Numbered from the stretch's first letter, positions 39,048 through 48,722 are shown. The stretch is DNA of 64,000 nt from Leptolyngbya sp. O-77 (GCF_001548395.1 NZ_AP017367.1:4749001-4813000), one strand, 5' to 3'. Numbers and translations: made by a program. The notes: generated by a model not told the origin, from the letters alone.

Positions 39048-39067
39048 GTATCTAGATATCTAGATAC
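39048..39067. promoter_or_regulatory. perfect 20-bp palindrome upstream of secA
   Basis: A self-complementary sequence, GTATCTAGATATCTAGATAC, lies in the divergent region between the MscS-like gene and secA, 116 bp before the secA start. It could be an operator or fold into a cruciform. No known consensus was matched. Confidence 0.5.
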
Positions 39068-39182
39068 TTAGACCCCGCACGGCGGAGGCCACTCGTTCAG
39101 ACACCTCTCTCATTCCCTAGTTCGCTACAATGAACGTTAGGCCTTAGAACCTTAAGTTTCTTCACTATCGCCCATTGACACC

Positions 39183-42077
39183 ATGCTGAAAGCCCTGCTG
39201 GGAGACCCCAACGCCCGTAAGCTCAAGAAATATCAGCCTGATCTAGCAGAAATTAATCTGCTAGAGCCAGACATGGAAGCGCTGTCAGATGAGGAACTGC
39301 GGGGCAAAACGGCAGAGTTTAAGCAGCGAATTGAAAAAGGAGAAAGCCTGGACGACCTGCTGCCAGAGGCTTTTGCAGTGGTGCGCGAGGCAGCCAAGCG
39401 GGTACTAGGAATGCGCCATTTTGACGTGCAACTCCTCGGGGGTATGGTGCTGCACGACGGACAGATTGCCGAGATGAAGACGGGTGAAGGAAAGACTCTG
39501 GTGGCTACGTCGCCTGCCTATCTCAACGCGCTGTCGGGAAAGGGCGTGCATGTGATTACGGTGAACGACTACCTGGCCCGCCGGGACGCAGAGTGGATGG
39601 GGCAGGTGCATCGCTTCTTGGGTTTGTCAGTTGGGCTGATCCAGTCGGGGATGAACCCGATCGAGCGCAAGCGCAGCTACGACTGCGACATTACCTACGG
39701 CACTAACAGCGAACTGGGGTTTGACTATCTGCGCGACAACATGGCCACGTCGATGCAAGAAGTAGTGCAGCGCCCGTTTAACTTCTGCATTATCGACGAA
39801 GTAGACTCGGTGCTGATTGACGAAGCGCGGACCCCGCTGATTATTTCTGGGCAGGTCGATCGCCCCAATGAGAAATATACCCGTGCATCGGAGGTGGCGC
39901 GGGAACTGTGGCAGATTCGTCAGGGCGTGAAGCGGCAGATCGAGAAGGTGGAGGAGGCGATCGCCGCTGCCATCCAAAACGGCAACAAGTCCGAAGCCAA
40001 CCAGCTCAACCGCGAACTCGATCGCCTCAAAGAAGAACTCGATCGCTACTACGAAGTAGACGAAAAGCAGCGCAACGTGCTGCTCAGCGACGAAGGCTTT
40101 GAGGTAGTCGAGCAGCGCCTTGGCGTGAATGATTTATTTGACCCGAAAGATCCCTGGGCGCACTTTATCTTTGGGGCGCTCAAGTCTTATGAACTATTTA
40201 TCCGCGATGTGAACTACATCGTTCGCAATGGCGAGATTGTGATTGTGGACGAGTTTACCGGGCGGGTGATGCCGGGTCGCCGCTGGAGCGATGGGCTGCA
40301 CCAGGCGATCGAGGCCAAAGAGGGCGTGGAAATTCAGCCAGAAACCCAGACCCTGGCGACAATTACCTATCAGAACTTCTTCTTGCTCTATCCCAAACTG
40401 GCTGGCATGACGGGCACCGCCAAAACCGAAGAAGCCGAGTTTGAGAAAATCTACAAGCTAGAGGTGACGGTGGTTCCGACGAACCGCCCTACCGGACGGA
40501 TTGACCTGTCGGATGTGGTGTATAAGAACGAAAACGCTAAATGGCGAGCGGTCGCACAGGAGTGCGCCGAGATGCACCAGATTGGCCGCCCGGTGCTAGT
40601 GGGCACGACCAGCGTAGAAAAGTCGGAGCTATTGTCGAGCTATCTGTCGCAACTGAGCGTGCCCCACAACCTGCTGAATGCGAAGCCCGAAAACGTGGAG
40701 CGCGAGTCAGAAATCATCGCCCAGGCGGGTCGCAAGGGCACGGTAACGATCGCCACAAACATGGCAGGACGCGGTACGGACATCATTCTGGGGGGCAATG
40801 CCGACTATATGGCCCGTCTGAAAGTGCGCGAATATCTGATGCCGCGCATTGTGCAGCCAGAAGACGAAGCCGCCTTTGCGATCAGCGGGGCTGGGGCAGG
40901 CGGTGGTCGGTCGGGTGGGCAGGGCTTTGCACCGGGCAAAAAGCAGAAAACCTGGAAAGTATCTGCTGATTTGTTCCCGGTGCCGATTTCTAAAGAAGCC
41001 GAGCGATTGCTGAAAGAAGCAGTGGACTTTGCAGTGCAGCAGTATGGAGAGCGATCGCTCCCTGAGCTAGAGGCCGAAGACAAGCTGGCCACTGCCTCAG
41101 AAAAAGCGCCCAGCAGCGATCCGGTGATCCTCAAGCTGCGCGAAGCCTACAACCTGGTGAAGCATGAATATGAACGCCACACCTCTGCCGAGCATGACGA
41201 AGTGGTGAAGCTGGGCGGGCTGCACGTCATTGGCACAGAGCGCCACGAGTCGCGCCGGATCGACAACCAGCTCCGCGGCCGCGCCGGGCGGCAGGGCGAC
41301 CCTGGTTCCACCAAGTTTTTCCTCAGCCTGGAGGACAACCTGCTGCGGATCTTTGGCGGAGAGCGCGTTGCAGGGCTGATGAATATGTTCCGCGTGGAAG
41401 AAGATATGCCGATCGAGTCGGGTATGTTGACGCGATCGCTCGAAGGCGCACAGAAGAAAGTCGAAACCTACTACTACGACATCCGCAAGCAGGTCTTTGA
41501 ATATGACGAGGTGATGAACAATCAGCGCCGCGCCATTTACGCCGAGCGTCGCCGTGTCTTGGAAGGGCAAGACCTGAAAGAACAGGTGATCAAATACGCC
41601 GAACTCACGATGGACGACATTGTGGATGCCTACATCAACCCCGAACTGCCGCCGGAAGAATGGGAGCTAGATAAGGTTGTGGCCAAAGTCAAAGAGTTCG
41701 TCTACCTATTGGCGGACTTGGAGCCGAGCCAGCTTGAAGACCTGTCTGCGGGGGAAATCAAGACCTTCCTGCACGAACAGGCGCGAATCGCCTACGACAT
41801 CAAGGAAGGGCAGGTCGATGCGGCATCACCTGGCCTGATGCGCCAGGCCGAGCGTTTCTTCATCCTGCAACAGATCGACACGCTCTGGCGCGAACACCTG
41901 CAACAAATGGAAGCCCTGCGCGAAGCCATCGGTCTGCGCGGCTACGGGCAAAAAGACCCGCTGATCGAATACAAGAGCGAAGGTTACGAACTCTTTCTCA
42001 ACATGATGACCGACATCCGCCGGAACGTCGTCTACTCGCTGTTCCAGTTCCAGCCGCAGCCGCAGCCCGTGGCTTAA
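39183..42077 (+). CDS. secA: preprotein translocase ATPase SecA
   Basis: 964 residues, a normal cyanobacterial length. Walker A is MKTGEGKT (T100-T105), the DEAD-like box is in IIDEVDSVLIDEARTPLI, and motifs MAGRGTDIILGGN and RGRAGRQGDPGSTKFFLSLEDNLLRIFG are intact. An insert at about 255-290 (QIEKVEEAIAAAIQNGNKSE) fits the family's substrate-binding region. The C-terminal zinc-binding Cys motif is absent, as is common in cyanobacteria. It powers export through SecYEG to the periplasm and thylakoid lumen. Monocistronic here. Confidence 0.98.
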   Translation: MLKALLGDPNARKLKKYQPDLAEINLLEPDMEALSDEELRGKTAEFKQRIEKGESLDDLLPEAFAVVREAAKRVLGMRHFDVQLLGGMVLHDGQIAEMKTGEGKTLVATSPAYLNALSGKGVHVITVNDYLARRDAEWMGQVHRFLGLSVGLIQSGMNPIERKRSYDCDITYGTNSELGFDYLRDNMATSMQEVVQRPFNFCIIDEVDSVLIDEARTPLIISGQVDRPNEKYTRASEVARELWQIRQGVKRQIEKVEEAIAAAIQNGNKSEANQLNRELDRLKEELDRYYEVDEKQRNVLLSDEGFEVVEQRLGVNDLFDPKDPWAHFIFGALKSYELFIRDVNYIVRNGEIVIVDEFTGRVMPGRRWSDGLHQAIEAKEGVEIQPETQTLATITYQNFFLLYPKLAGMTGTAKTEEAEFEKIYKLEVTVVPTNRPTGRIDLSDVVYKNENAKWRAVAQECAEMHQIGRPVLVGTTSVEKSELLSSYLSQLSVPHNLLNAKPENVERESEIIAQAGRKGTVTIATNMAGRGTDIILGGNADYMARLKVREYLMPRIVQPEDEAAFAISGAGAGGGRSGGQGFAPGKKQKTWKVSADLFPVPISKEAERLLKEAVDFAVQQYGERSLPELEAEDKLATASEKAPSSDPVILKLREAYNLVKHEYERHTSAEHDEVVKLGGLHVIGTERHESRRIDNQLRGRAGRQGDPGSTKFFLSLEDNLLRIFGGERVAGLMNMFRVEEDMPIESGMLTRSLEGAQKKVETYYYDIRKQVFEYDEVMNNQRRAIYAERRRVLEGQDLKEQVIKYAELTMDDIVDAYINPELPPEEWELDKVVAKVKEFVYLLADLEPSQLEDLSAGEIKTFLHEQARIAYDIKEGQVDAASPGLMRQAERFFILQQIDTLWREHLQQMEALREAIGLRGYGQKDPLIEYKSEGYELFLNMMTDIRRNVVYSLFQFQPQPQPVA

Positions 42078-42142
42078 CCAGACTGAATCACTGGATTGTC
42101 AACTGGGCGCAACGCGCAAAACTGACAGCCCTTGACAGTCCT

Positions 42143-42730
42143 TCAGAGAGATTCTGGCTCCTTCAGCCGCTCCAGCGCCACCAGCAGCCGCTCGACGCTG
42201 GCATTTGGCTCCAAAAACGAGAATAGATGACGAAAGCGGATTTTTCCTGCCGGATCGACCCAAAACTGGGCGGGCAGCGGTGCGCCCAGCGCCTGACCTG
42301 TCTGATAGCGGCGAAACACGCGACATTCGGGATCGCTCAGCAGCGGCATCTTTAGCCCCAAATCTTGCAGCACGATTTTGCTCTGGCGCTCGTCCGTGCT
42401 GGTGATCATCAGCACCTCTGCGCCGCGCTGGGTAAACGCTTCGTATTTTTCGTTCATCTCCAAAATGTGCGGATAGCAGAGCGGGCAATACTGCTTTTCC
42501 GTAAAAATTCGCGTGAAATAGAGCAGCACGGGGCGGTTCCACGCCTGCTCATTGAGCTTGCGATTGCCGACATAATCCGACAGGCGCACCTTGCGATCGC
42601 CCTTCACATCCAGCAGCTCAAACGGCGGCGCAAGGCTGCCTGTGACAAACTGGTTCGTAGCGGGAATCGGGAAGAAGTTTTTGTAAAAGCGATCGCCTAG
42701 CAGTCCGCGAAAGTCGGTGGAAGTTAGCAT
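42143..42730 (-). CDS. peroxiredoxin-like (AhpC/TSA, thioredoxin-fold) protein
   Basis: 195 residues from the ATG at 42730. N-terminal extension, then a thioredoxin fold starting PPFELLDVKGDRKVRLSDYVG, with a C82-x2-C85 pair (YCPLCYPH) at the active site and ITSTDERQSKIVLQDLGLKMPLLSDPE after it. It probably reduces peroxides or thiols in the cytosol; a CxxC pair in place of a T-x2-C peroxidatic motif makes the exact reaction uncertain. Divergent from the serine hydrolase gene 44 bp away. Confidence 0.85.
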   Translation of the reverse strand: MLTSTDFRGLLGDRFYKNFFPIPATNQFVTGSLAPPFELLDVKGDRKVRLSDYVGNRKLNEQAWNRPVLLYFTRIFTEKQYCPLCYPHILEMNEKYEAFTQRGAEVLMITSTDERQSKIVLQDLGLKMPLLSDPECRVFRRYQTGQALGAPLPAQFWVDPAGKIRFRHLFSFLEPNASVERLLVALERLKEPESL

Positions 42731-42774
42731 TGCAGAGGTCGGGGAGTTGGGTGCAGTGAGGACGTGGGTATTGA

Positions 42775-43851
42775 ATGACAAATCAAGACCTTAAAACGCG
42801 GGTCAGAGCAGCCGTAGAGAGGGAACTGCAAGAGGCAGAGACACCGGGGGCGGCGATCGCCCTCCTTCGCAGCGGCGAAATCGTCCTGAAAGCTGGCGTG
42901 GGATACGCCGACCTCCAGCAACAGTGCCCGCTGCCCAGCGATGCCCGCTTCTATATCTACAGTATTACCAAACCGCTGCTGGCGACGGTAGCGATGAATC
43001 TGGTGCAAGCGGGGCGGCTAGATCTGGATGCTTCCCTCGCGCCGCAGTTTGCTCAGATTCCCTATGCGGTCGAGTCGCCCGTGACGCTGCGGCAACTGCT
43101 GAGCCACACGGGCGGCATCCCCGGCTATGGCGATGGCACGGCCTATGTCGAGGCGCTGCAAAGCCACCCGCGCCAGGCCTGGACGACGGAAACATTTCTC
43201 CAGGTGGCGCAAGACCAAGGGCAGCTTTTCTTGCCTGGAACGGGCTGGGCCTATTCCAACATTGGCTTTATGCTGCTGCGGCTGATCTTGACCCAGGAAA
43301 CGGGTCTGTCGATGTCGGAATACCTGGCGGAGTGGATCTTTCGCCCGCTGGAACTGCAACATACGTTTGTTCCCGAAACGCTGGAGCAGGCGCAAGGATT
43401 AACCCCTGGTTACAGCCAGTTCTTTACTGGAGACGAGTTGCAAAACGTCGTGCCGCTCTATCATCCGGGCTGGGTGTCGCATGGGGTTGTCGTCTCCACG
43501 GCTGCGGAACTGGGCAAAATCATAGACGCGCTGTTTTCGGGCAGGCTGCTCGCGCCAGAACGCCTGCGCCAAATGCTGGAGCCGCTGCATGGGTTTGATT
43601 TCGAGCATCCGCAGATTGGCAAGATCGGCTATGGACTGGGGCTGTGTCTGGGGCTGGATTCGCCCTATGGCATCGTCGCTGGACACAACGGAGCCGGGCC
43701 GGGCTACGTCACGGGTGCGTTTCATTTCTCAAACGTGCAGGGGCAGCCGACCACAGCGATCGCCCTCGTCAACCGCGATCGCCATGATCTCGACCTGGGC
43801 ACGCGCATCGTTTTTGCTATCCTCCGGGTGCTGGCAGATGCCCCCGATTAG
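42775..43851 (+). CDS. serine hydrolase of the beta-lactamase/class C family
   Basis: 358 residues. Active-site motifs: S63-I-T-K66, a Y-S-N triad in GTGWAYSNIGF, and H-N-G in AGHNGAGPGYV, replacing the K-T-G of classical enzymes. No N-terminal signal peptide, so it is probably cytosolic. Such proteins are esterases, D-aminopeptidases or peptidoglycan hydrolases; beta-lactamase activity should not be assumed. Its start lies close to the divergent peroxiredoxin-like gene, so the promoters overlap. Confidence 0.9.
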   Translation: MTNQDLKTRVRAAVERELQEAETPGAAIALLRSGEIVLKAGVGYADLQQQCPLPSDARFYIYSITKPLLATVAMNLVQAGRLDLDASLAPQFAQIPYAVESPVTLRQLLSHTGGIPGYGDGTAYVEALQSHPRQAWTTETFLQVAQDQGQLFLPGTGWAYSNIGFMLLRLILTQETGLSMSEYLAEWIFRPLELQHTFVPETLEQAQGLTPGYSQFFTGDELQNVVPLYHPGWVSHGVVVSTAAELGKIIDALFSGRLLAPERLRQMLEPLHGFDFEHPQIGKIGYGLGLCLGLDSPYGIVAGHNGAGPGYVTGAFHFSNVQGQPTTAIALVNRDRHDLDLGTRIVFAILRVLADAPD

Positions 43852-43876
43852 CGCGATTCCTGATTCACAAGCCGAC

Positions 43877-44623
43877 CTACTCAATCCCAAAGGTCACCGA
43901 AACCACGGCTGTAATGTCCTTCTCGATCGAAGAGGTGTCATACATGCCGTAGTCGCTGACCTCCGTCGAGTTGCGCGAGGTGATTTGAAACACGCCCGTT
44001 TCGGCACTGCGAACCGCGCCGACCTGGTTGCCTGCGCTCTGGGCGATCGCCTCGGCCCGTGCCTTGGCATCCTTCGTTGCTTCCGCCACCATCTCGATCC
44101 GCAGCTTGCTCAGCTCGGTGTAGAGATACTGCGGCGACTCAGAGATCAGGTTGATTCCGTCATTAATCAAATCGGTCGATTGCTGGGACAGCGTGGTGTA
44201 GCGATCGACCTCCGTTGAGCGTACCTCAAACCGCTGCGTCAGGCGATAGGCGAGGGTTTGCCCAGTCTCCCGTCCGTTAGGTGCAACCTCCGGAATCGAG
44301 TAAGATTCGATCGCGCTGAGGGTAATGGCTTCGGCGGGCACCTGATTTTCTTTCAGATAAGCCTGCACTCGCTCCGTCTGCCGCTTCAAATCTTGATAAG
44401 CGGCCTGGGCCGTCGGCTGCTGGCTCGACACCGACAGTCGCCAGATAACGTAGTCCGATCGGATCGGTCGCTTTGCGGAGCCAGTGACCACCATTACGTC
44501 GTTGCTAGATTTCACATCGCGCAGGGCCGTTGCGCCGATAAACGTGCTACCTACGAGGGCAAGAGAAAGCGCCACCATCCCCGCAAAAACCTGGGGATAG
44601 CGCTCCATAGAGGGCGTTTGCAT
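43877..44623 (-). CDS. SIMPL-domain protein
   Basis: 248 residues from the ATG at 44623, preceded by GGAGAGG; a longer frame to 44701 exists. An N-terminal membrane anchor (VFAGMVALSLALVGSTFIGATAL) is followed by the SIMPL (DUF541) domain: VMVVTGSAKRPIRSDYVIWRLSV, LSQQSTDLINDGINL and KARAEAIAQSAGNQVGAVRSAETGVFQI. It is probably envelope-anchored with its domain in the periplasm. Function poorly known; oxidative-stress roles are reported for some members. Confidence 0.9.
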   Translation of the reverse strand: MQTPSMERYPQVFAGMVALSLALVGSTFIGATALRDVKSSNDVMVVTGSAKRPIRSDYVIWRLSVSSQQPTAQAAYQDLKRQTERVQAYLKENQVPAEAITLSAIESYSIPEVAPNGRETGQTLAYRLTQRFEVRSTEVDRYTTLSQQSTDLINDGINLISESPQYLYTELSKLRIEMVAEATKDAKARAEAIAQSAGNQVGAVRSAETGVFQITSRNSTEVSDYGMYDTSSIEKDITAVVSVTFGIE

Positions 44624-45043
44624 CGTTTTTTCCTCTCCATTTGGAGAATAAAGATCCCGGCAAATCTCGCTTCCAGCAGCGATCGCGCTATGCGAGTTCA
44701 CCCACCGTGAAAGCAGTATGTGCCTGGGTTCAAGGTTTAGTAATAGGTTCGTCAGTCAAATAAAAGCCGGTTTTTTGAAACAGTTCACTCCATTCCGGCG
44801 GGGATTGATGCGACCCTGGCTGACGCTGCCAATTTCAAGAAATTTCAAGAATTGGATGTCTGAAGAGACAAAGCAGACAAAGCGGGCGATCGCCCTGCTG
44901 CTATGAACTACCGCAGGCGCGGGGGAAATTCCTGACACAATCGATGGCGAAAAGTAAAGATTTTTAGAACGAAAATTTCTCCCCTATGGCTGCTAAAACC
45001 CTGTAGCTGCCAAAAAAGCTGCAAAAAAACGTCCCGCCAGAGG
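44624..45043. other. intergenic region without a recognisable gene
   Basis: 420 bp between two minus-strand genes. A 62-codon frame at 44718-44906 has no ribosome binding site or motif and is not called. Nothing else was seen apart from one HIP1 site at about 44886. Confidence 0.5.
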
Positions 45044-45451
45044 CTAATCGGGGCGATCGCCCTTCATCCGCTGCTCCAACTCTTCCAGCGTGTCGATTAG
45101 CAGTCGCCTGGCTTGCAGCGACCAGCCCCACTTTTGAACGGCGATCGCCCCTGCGCTGCCCAAAATCGTCGCCAAAAAATCCACCGGCTGCATAAACGAA
45201 ATGCCCAGCAGCAGCCCCAGCCCCGCAATGCCCCACAGCGGCAGCGCCACCGTTTGCCGCTGGGTTTCCACCAGCTTTGCCAAGCCGTCTGTGGGCATTT
45301 CCGCCAGCAAGGTTTCCTTAATCTGCTGCTGCTCTGCCCGCGACACCGACAGGGCAATCTTTTGCCGCAGCTTTTCCTTCTTGCGGGCATCGGTGCTGTA
45401 TTGCGTCAGTTCATCCTCTGCCATCAGCAGCAGGCGTTCTAGTTGTCCCAT
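45044..45451 (-). CDS. conserved cyanobacterial membrane protein of unknown function
   Basis: 135 residues: a charged helical N-terminal half (KKEKLRQKIALSVSRAEQQQIKETLL), two hydrophobic segments (LPLWGIAGLGLLLGISFM and FLATILGSAGAIAV), and a helical C-terminus. Family not recognised. Not obviously part of an operon: 132 bp separate it from the next minus-strand gene. Confidence 0.7.
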   Translation of the reverse strand: MGQLERLLLMAEDELTQYSTDARKKEKLRQKIALSVSRAEQQQIKETLLAEMPTDGLAKLVETQRQTVALPLWGIAGLGLLLGISFMQPVDFLATILGSAGAIAVQKWGWSLQARRLLIDTLEELEQRMKGDRPD

Positions 45452-45583
45452 TGTTCAGTTGCGCGTTTGGTGCGGGTCGGTTGGATGCAAGTCAATATTC
45501 TTTACAATCAATATTCTTTACAATACGACACAACCTGGCACAACCTGATACAACCCGACGCGAATCGCTCCGCCCGCTACACG

Positions 45584-46144
45584 CTATTCCTCATCCCATA
45601 GCCGCTCTAGCTGATAGCGCCAGGCCCCCAGCGTTTGGTCGCGTTCGGCAGACCCCGCCTCCAGGCTGCCCATTATACCTTCGGCATAGAAGCGCTCCAG
45701 GGTTTGCAGCGTGGCTTCCATCGACTGCCCTTGCTGCTTGGCAGCGCGAATGATCTGGCGAATTTGCGCTTCCGCCAGACGGTCGAAGCTGGGGTTTAGC
45801 CCGCGCTCTTGCAGAGACACCAGACGGGCGATCGCCGCTCGAAAGTCCTCTACCGTGAGGCTAGCCAGGGCGTGCTGATATACGCCCCACAGCACGCCCT
45901 GATGGAGGGCATAGCGAACTTCCTGGGTTTCATCGAAATTTGCCTCCAGAAGTTGGGCAAGATAGGGGGCAGCCGCCTGGGCCGAGTCGATCGAGACGAG
46001 CGATCGCAGCCAACTCTGGTCTTCCGAAAGCAGCACCAGCAGGCGCAAGTTACCGATCTCGACTTGCCAGGATTCTGGCTCGGCAGCCTGCACCGCAGGG
46101 CCAAACAGGGTCATCAAAAGCGTCGTAATGTCGCCAGGAGTCAT
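45584..46144 (-). CDS. conserved cyanobacterial hypothetical protein
   Basis: 186 residues from the ATG at 46144 (MTPGDITTLLMTLFGPAVQ); an upstream in-frame start at 46201 looks less natural. All-helical, soluble, with LLVLLSEDQSWLRSLVSIDSAQAAAPYLAQLL and a C-terminal GAWRYQLERLWDEE. No domain recognised. Convergent to none; divergent from the cytosine permease gene. Confidence 0.72.
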   Translation of the reverse strand: MTPGDITTLLMTLFGPAVQAAEPESWQVEIGNLRLLVLLSEDQSWLRSLVSIDSAQAAAPYLAQLLEANFDETQEVRYALHQGVLWGVYQHALASLTVEDFRAAIARLVSLQERGLNPSFDRLAEAQIRQIIRAAKQQGQSMEATLQTLERFYAEGIMGSLEAGSAERDQTLGAWRYQLERLWDEE

Positions 46145-46268
46145 GGGTGCGATCGCCTTGGAAGTGGATTTGTAACCTACAATACCTCTCTTCCTGAACA
46201 CAGAACCGAGAATACCGGCATAAAAGCTTTATAAATATAGAGTCTAAGTGGGGAGGAATTGAAGTCGT

Positions 46269-47558
46269 ATGAGTATTTCGTCAGATTCACAATACGTGGA
46301 TCGCAGTCAGGCGGGGGAAGACTACCCGCTTTCGGCGGTGCCGTTTGAGTCCCGCAAGCCTATCTGGTCGCTGGCACCGCTGCTAATGGGATTTGCGCTT
46401 ACCTCAACGACGTTGTTTGCAGGGGGGCTAGTTGGCTCAGCATTTCCCTTTTCCACCATGCTGGCGATTGTGCTAGTTGGCAACCTGCTCTTGGGAACCT
46501 ACTGCGCCGCAATGGGCTACATTGCTCAGCGGAGTGGGCTGACGACTGTTCTTATGTCGCGCTTCAGCTTTGGCAATGTCGGCTCTCGCTGGGTCGATTT
46601 TGTGCTGGGCTTTACACAAATCGGCTGGTACGCCGTGACCAATGCGTTCATTGCCGACGCACTTACCAAACAGTTTGGCCTGTCGGACGGGATGAAAGTC
46701 TTTCTGACGGTGTTCTTTACCTTCGCCTTTTGCGTTACTGCCTACATCGGCTACACGGCGATGGACTGGCTCAGCCGCCTCGCTGTGCCCGCTATGCTCG
46801 TCTTGATGGCGATTAGCCTGATTCGAGGATTTGGCGATGCGGGCGACCTAGCTAGCTTGCAGCCCTCTCAGCAGATGGGTCTTGGCGCGGCGATCGCCAC
46901 GGTGATGTCTACCTTTATCTCCGGCGGCACCCAATCTACCAACTGGAGCCGCTTTGCGGATACGCCCAAAAACGCCATCTGGAGTACGTTTCTGGCGTTT
47001 TTCTTTATCAACGGGCTGCTGGTGTTTACGGGAGCCTTTACTACGCTAGTCTACGGCAGCGAAGACCTGATCGCGGCGATGGCCAAGCAAGGCCTGCTGC
47101 TGGGTAGCCTGGTTCTGCTGATCCTCAATGTGTGGACGACACAGGACAACACGATCTACGCCTTCTCTGTTGCGGGAACCAACTTTTTCCGTACCACCAA
47201 GCGACATGCCTTTGTGATTGGTGGGGCACTGTTTGCGCTGCTGCTAGCGCTGACGGGCATCTATGAAAACCTGATCACTTACTTGCTGCTGCTGGGCACG
47301 CTGATCCCGCCAATTGGGGGCATCATCATGACCGACTTTTGGCTGCGCCACCGGGGTCAGTTTCCTTCGCTGGATACTCCCCTGCCTGCGTTCAACTGGG
47401 CTGGCGTGATTTCCTATGTCGCCGCAGCGCTGATCGCCTATTTCACAGGCACGGCGGGCATCGGCATCGGCCCGCTAAATGGCATCATTTCGGCGGCGGT
47501 GCTATATGCCGTGCTGACCAAGGTGATTCCTCAGCCCATCCGGGTGACGGAAATGTAG
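46269..47558 (+). CDS. codB: cytosine permease-like NCS1 transporter
   Basis: 429 residues with about 12 membrane helices. Family landmarks: YPLSAVPFESRKPIWSLAPLLMGFALT at the N-terminus, GTYCAAMGYIAQRSGLTTVLMSRFSFG, GWYAVTNAFIAD, TQSTNWSRFADTPKNA and LGTLIPPIGGIIMTDFWL. NCS1 carriers import nucleobases with H+ or Na+; the CodB subgroup imports cytosine. No deaminase gene is adjacent, so the substrate is from family resemblance only. A strong terminator follows. Confidence 0.9.
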   Translation: MSISSDSQYVDRSQAGEDYPLSAVPFESRKPIWSLAPLLMGFALTSTTLFAGGLVGSAFPFSTMLAIVLVGNLLLGTYCAAMGYIAQRSGLTTVLMSRFSFGNVGSRWVDFVLGFTQIGWYAVTNAFIADALTKQFGLSDGMKVFLTVFFTFAFCVTAYIGYTAMDWLSRLAVPAMLVLMAISLIRGFGDAGDLASLQPSQQMGLGAAIATVMSTFISGGTQSTNWSRFADTPKNAIWSTFLAFFFINGLLVFTGAFTTLVYGSEDLIAAMAKQGLLLGSLVLLILNVWTTQDNTIYAFSVAGTNFFRTTKRHAFVIGGALFALLLALTGIYENLITYLLLLGTLIPPIGGIIMTDFWLRHRGQFPSLDTPLPAFNWAGVISYVAAALIAYFTGTAGIGIGPLNGIISAAVLYAVLTKVIPQPIRVTEM

Positions 47559-47634
47559 TTTTAGTTTTTTCCCCAAGTGGGAGATGGTTAGCAGCGGGCG
47601 ATCGCCCCCACCCCGTCCGTCCAACACTCTAGTC

Positions 47635-47669
47635 AAAGCGCCGCAGGGTATCTCTTGTGGCGCTTTTTA
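47635..47669 (+). terminator. rho-independent terminator after the permease gene
   Basis: Stem AAAGCGCCGCA pairs with TGTGGCGCTTT around a short loop, followed by a T5 run, 77 bp after the permease stop codon. Confidence 0.85.
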
Positions 47670-47775
47670 AGCTTATTAAACTCCATTCAATGCTTAAACT
47701 TCCTTAAAGGAATGCCGGAGTATGCACATAACTAGTTGCTAAAATTAACAAACATCTAGAAAAAGGAATGAGTGC

Positions 47776-47946
47776 ATGCGCTACACCACAGAAGACGGCG
47801 GTCGCCTGAACAACTTTGCAGTTGAGCCAAAAATGTATACCGCTGAGCCACCCAGCAAAAAGCAGCAGACGATTTATCTCGTTGCTGGCATTGGCGCACT
47901 GGCATTAATCGGCGGTCTCGTGGCGATCGCCGTCTCTGTGTCCTAG
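47776..47946 (+). CDS. psb34: photosystem II assembly protein Psb34
   Basis: 56 residues, short enough to be missed by usual gene-length limits. The start MRYTTEDGGRLNNFAVEPKMY matches the conserved N-terminus of Psb34, and a single C-terminal membrane helix follows (residues about 33-54, rich in Ala, Gly and Val). Psb34 binds CP47-containing photosystem II assembly intermediates in the thylakoid, near the site used by high-light-inducible proteins. A terminator follows 33 bp downstream, so it is a single-gene transcript. Confidence 0.88.
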   Translation: MRYTTEDGGRLNNFAVEPKMYTAEPPSKKQQTIYLVAGIGALALIGGLVAIAVSVS

Positions 47947-47978
47947 CACGTCTTTTGACACGACCTGAACCGAGCAAA

Positions 47979-48024
47979 GAGCCGAGCAGCTCAGGCTAAG
48001 CCCTGTAGGACTCGGCTTTTTTTA
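47979..48024 (+). terminator. rho-independent terminator after psb34
   Basis: Stem AGCCGAG / CTCGGCT with an inner loop of about 24 nt and a T7 run, just after psb34. The same hairpin may also end the convergent dienelactone hydrolase transcript. Confidence 0.85.
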
Positions 48025-48056
48025 ATGCGCTTTTCCAGACGAACCCTTGCTCTCTG

Positions 48057-48722
48057 CTATGTTGTCGCCAGTTCTCGGCGCAAGAAGCTCAGCGTCTTGT
48101 CCCAGGCATCGGCAGCAGCATCGGGTTGATAGACCTCCGGGCGGGTGTCGTTGAAAAAGGCGTGATCGGCTCCGGAGTAGGTGTGGGTTTCGATGGAGCC
48201 ACCCGCCTGTTGAATGGCTGCCTCCAGCGATCGCACGGCCTCTGGAGTCACAAACCCGTCGTTTTCCCCAAAAATGCCCAGCACGGGCGCACTCAGCTTC
48301 GAGAAATCGGGCTGCACATTGGGATGAATGCCATAGAAATCCACCACTGCGCCCACGCGCTGGCTCAGAGTCGCCGCCAGCAGCGCTAGCTGGCCGCCCA
48401 TGCAAAAGCCCACCACGCCGAGGCGATCGCCCATTACTGCCGGGTGACTCTGCAAATATTGGAGGGTCTCTTCGAGCTTACGAGCCGTTTGCTCAATGTT
48501 TAGCGCCATAAATAGCCGCCCTGCCTCGTCGGGTGAGGTGGTCGTTTCGCCGTCGTACAGATCGGGGGCGATCGCCACAAACCCCGCTTCGGCAAAGCGA
48601 TCCGTCACTGTTTTGATATGGGGAACCAGCCCCCACCACTCTTGCAGCACAATCACCCCCGGGCCCGATCCACCCGGCGGCAGTGCCAGATATCCTCGAT
48701 TCGCAATGTCTGTTCCCATCAC
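48057..48722 (-). CDS. dienelactone hydrolase-family protein
   Basis: 221 residues, family length. This alpha/beta hydrolase has the Cys-Asp-His triad: C107 in GFCMGG, D155 in GENDGF and H187 in GADHAFF, with EWWGL at the oxyanion side. It hydrolyses small esters or lactones in the cytosol; the natural substrate here is unknown. Convergent to psb34. Confidence 0.93.
   Translation of the reverse strand: MMGTDIANRGYLALPPGGSGPGVIVLQEWWGLVPHIKTVTDRFAEAGFVAIAPDLYDGETTTSPDEAGRLFMALNIEQTARKLEETLQYLQSHPAVMGDRLGVVGFCMGGQLALLAATLSQRVGAVVDFYGIHPNVQPDFSKLSAPVLGIFGENDGFVTPEAVRSLEAAIQQAGGSIETHTYSGADHAFFNDTRPEVYQPDAAADAWDKTLSFLRRELATT

Noticed and set aside
42775..43851. Antibiotic-resistance beta-lactamase
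   Set aside because: The protein has the general serine-hydrolase motifs but no signal peptide and no K-T-G box, so a housekeeping esterase or peptidase role is more likely.
44718..44906. 62-codon frame between the SIMPL and membrane protein genes
   Set aside because: No ribosome binding site and no similarity to a known small protein; composition fits non-coding sequence.
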